From: Planctomycetota bacterium
Lineage (GTDB): Bacteria; Planctomycetota; Planctomycetia; Pirellulales; Lacipirellulaceae
Assembly: GCA_024278035.1 (NCBI GenBank)
Contig: JAJRUA010000427.1
Location: 1 to 5,078 of the forward strand
DNA length: 5,078 bases
Reading direction: 5' to 3'
The notes beneath the pieces were generated by a model. The model was given only the letters and a program-made list of their open reading frames with translations. It was not told the origin of the DNA and made no database searches. The position numbers and the translations under genes were made by a program. Numbering within the stretch: position 1 is the first letter of the stretch; every line of letters starts with the position of its first letter. Positions 5,052 to 5,078 of this stretch are shown here, in pieces.

Positions 5052-5078
5052 GGAGGTTTTCCCTTCGATTTCTATCGA

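Overview
The window looks like chromosomal DNA from a planctomycete-like bacterium (Planctomycetota, possibly Pirellulales). That is inferred from three things: moderately GC-rich genes whose starts show no clear Shine-Dalgarno sequence, the protein set, and intergenic gaps filled with short-unit palindromic repeats of a kind I associate with planctomycetes and some other environmental phyla. No sequence search was possible, so the taxonomy is a judgement.

Layout. Positions 1-365 hold no confident gene, apart from a possible N-terminus running off the left edge on the minus strand, and contain two palindromic repeat blocks, one nested inside another. A 2-phosphosulfolactate phosphatase gene (comB) lies on the minus strand at 366-1130. 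From 1302 on, four genes run on the plus strand: menG/ubiE (1302-2060), a UbiX-type flavin prenyltransferase (2150-2794), a UbiA-type polyprenyltransferase of the MqnP kind (2834-3739) and the radical-SAM enzyme MqnE (3821-4972). A GC-rich double hairpin follows at 4993-5051.

How the genes work together. MqnE makes aminodeoxyfutalosine early in the futalosine route to menaquinone. MqnP-like prenyltransferase, UbiX (which makes prenylated FMN for a UbiD-type decarboxylase) and MenG act late: prenylation, decarboxylation and final C-methylation. The window therefore carries an early step and three late steps of menaquinone synthesis. MqnA, MqnB/MTAN, MqnC, MqnD and the UbiD partner are not here. 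ComB is divergent and has no evident link to quinones.

The least ordinary feature is how the repeats relate to the genes. Each of the three gaps inside the mqn cluster holds a different short-unit repeat. Two of these repeats run into the preceding gene and encode its last residues and stop codon. The 3' arms of both palindromes end exactly 9 nt before the next start codon. I see no defence system, mobile element with a transposase, CRISPR array, tRNA or rRNA.
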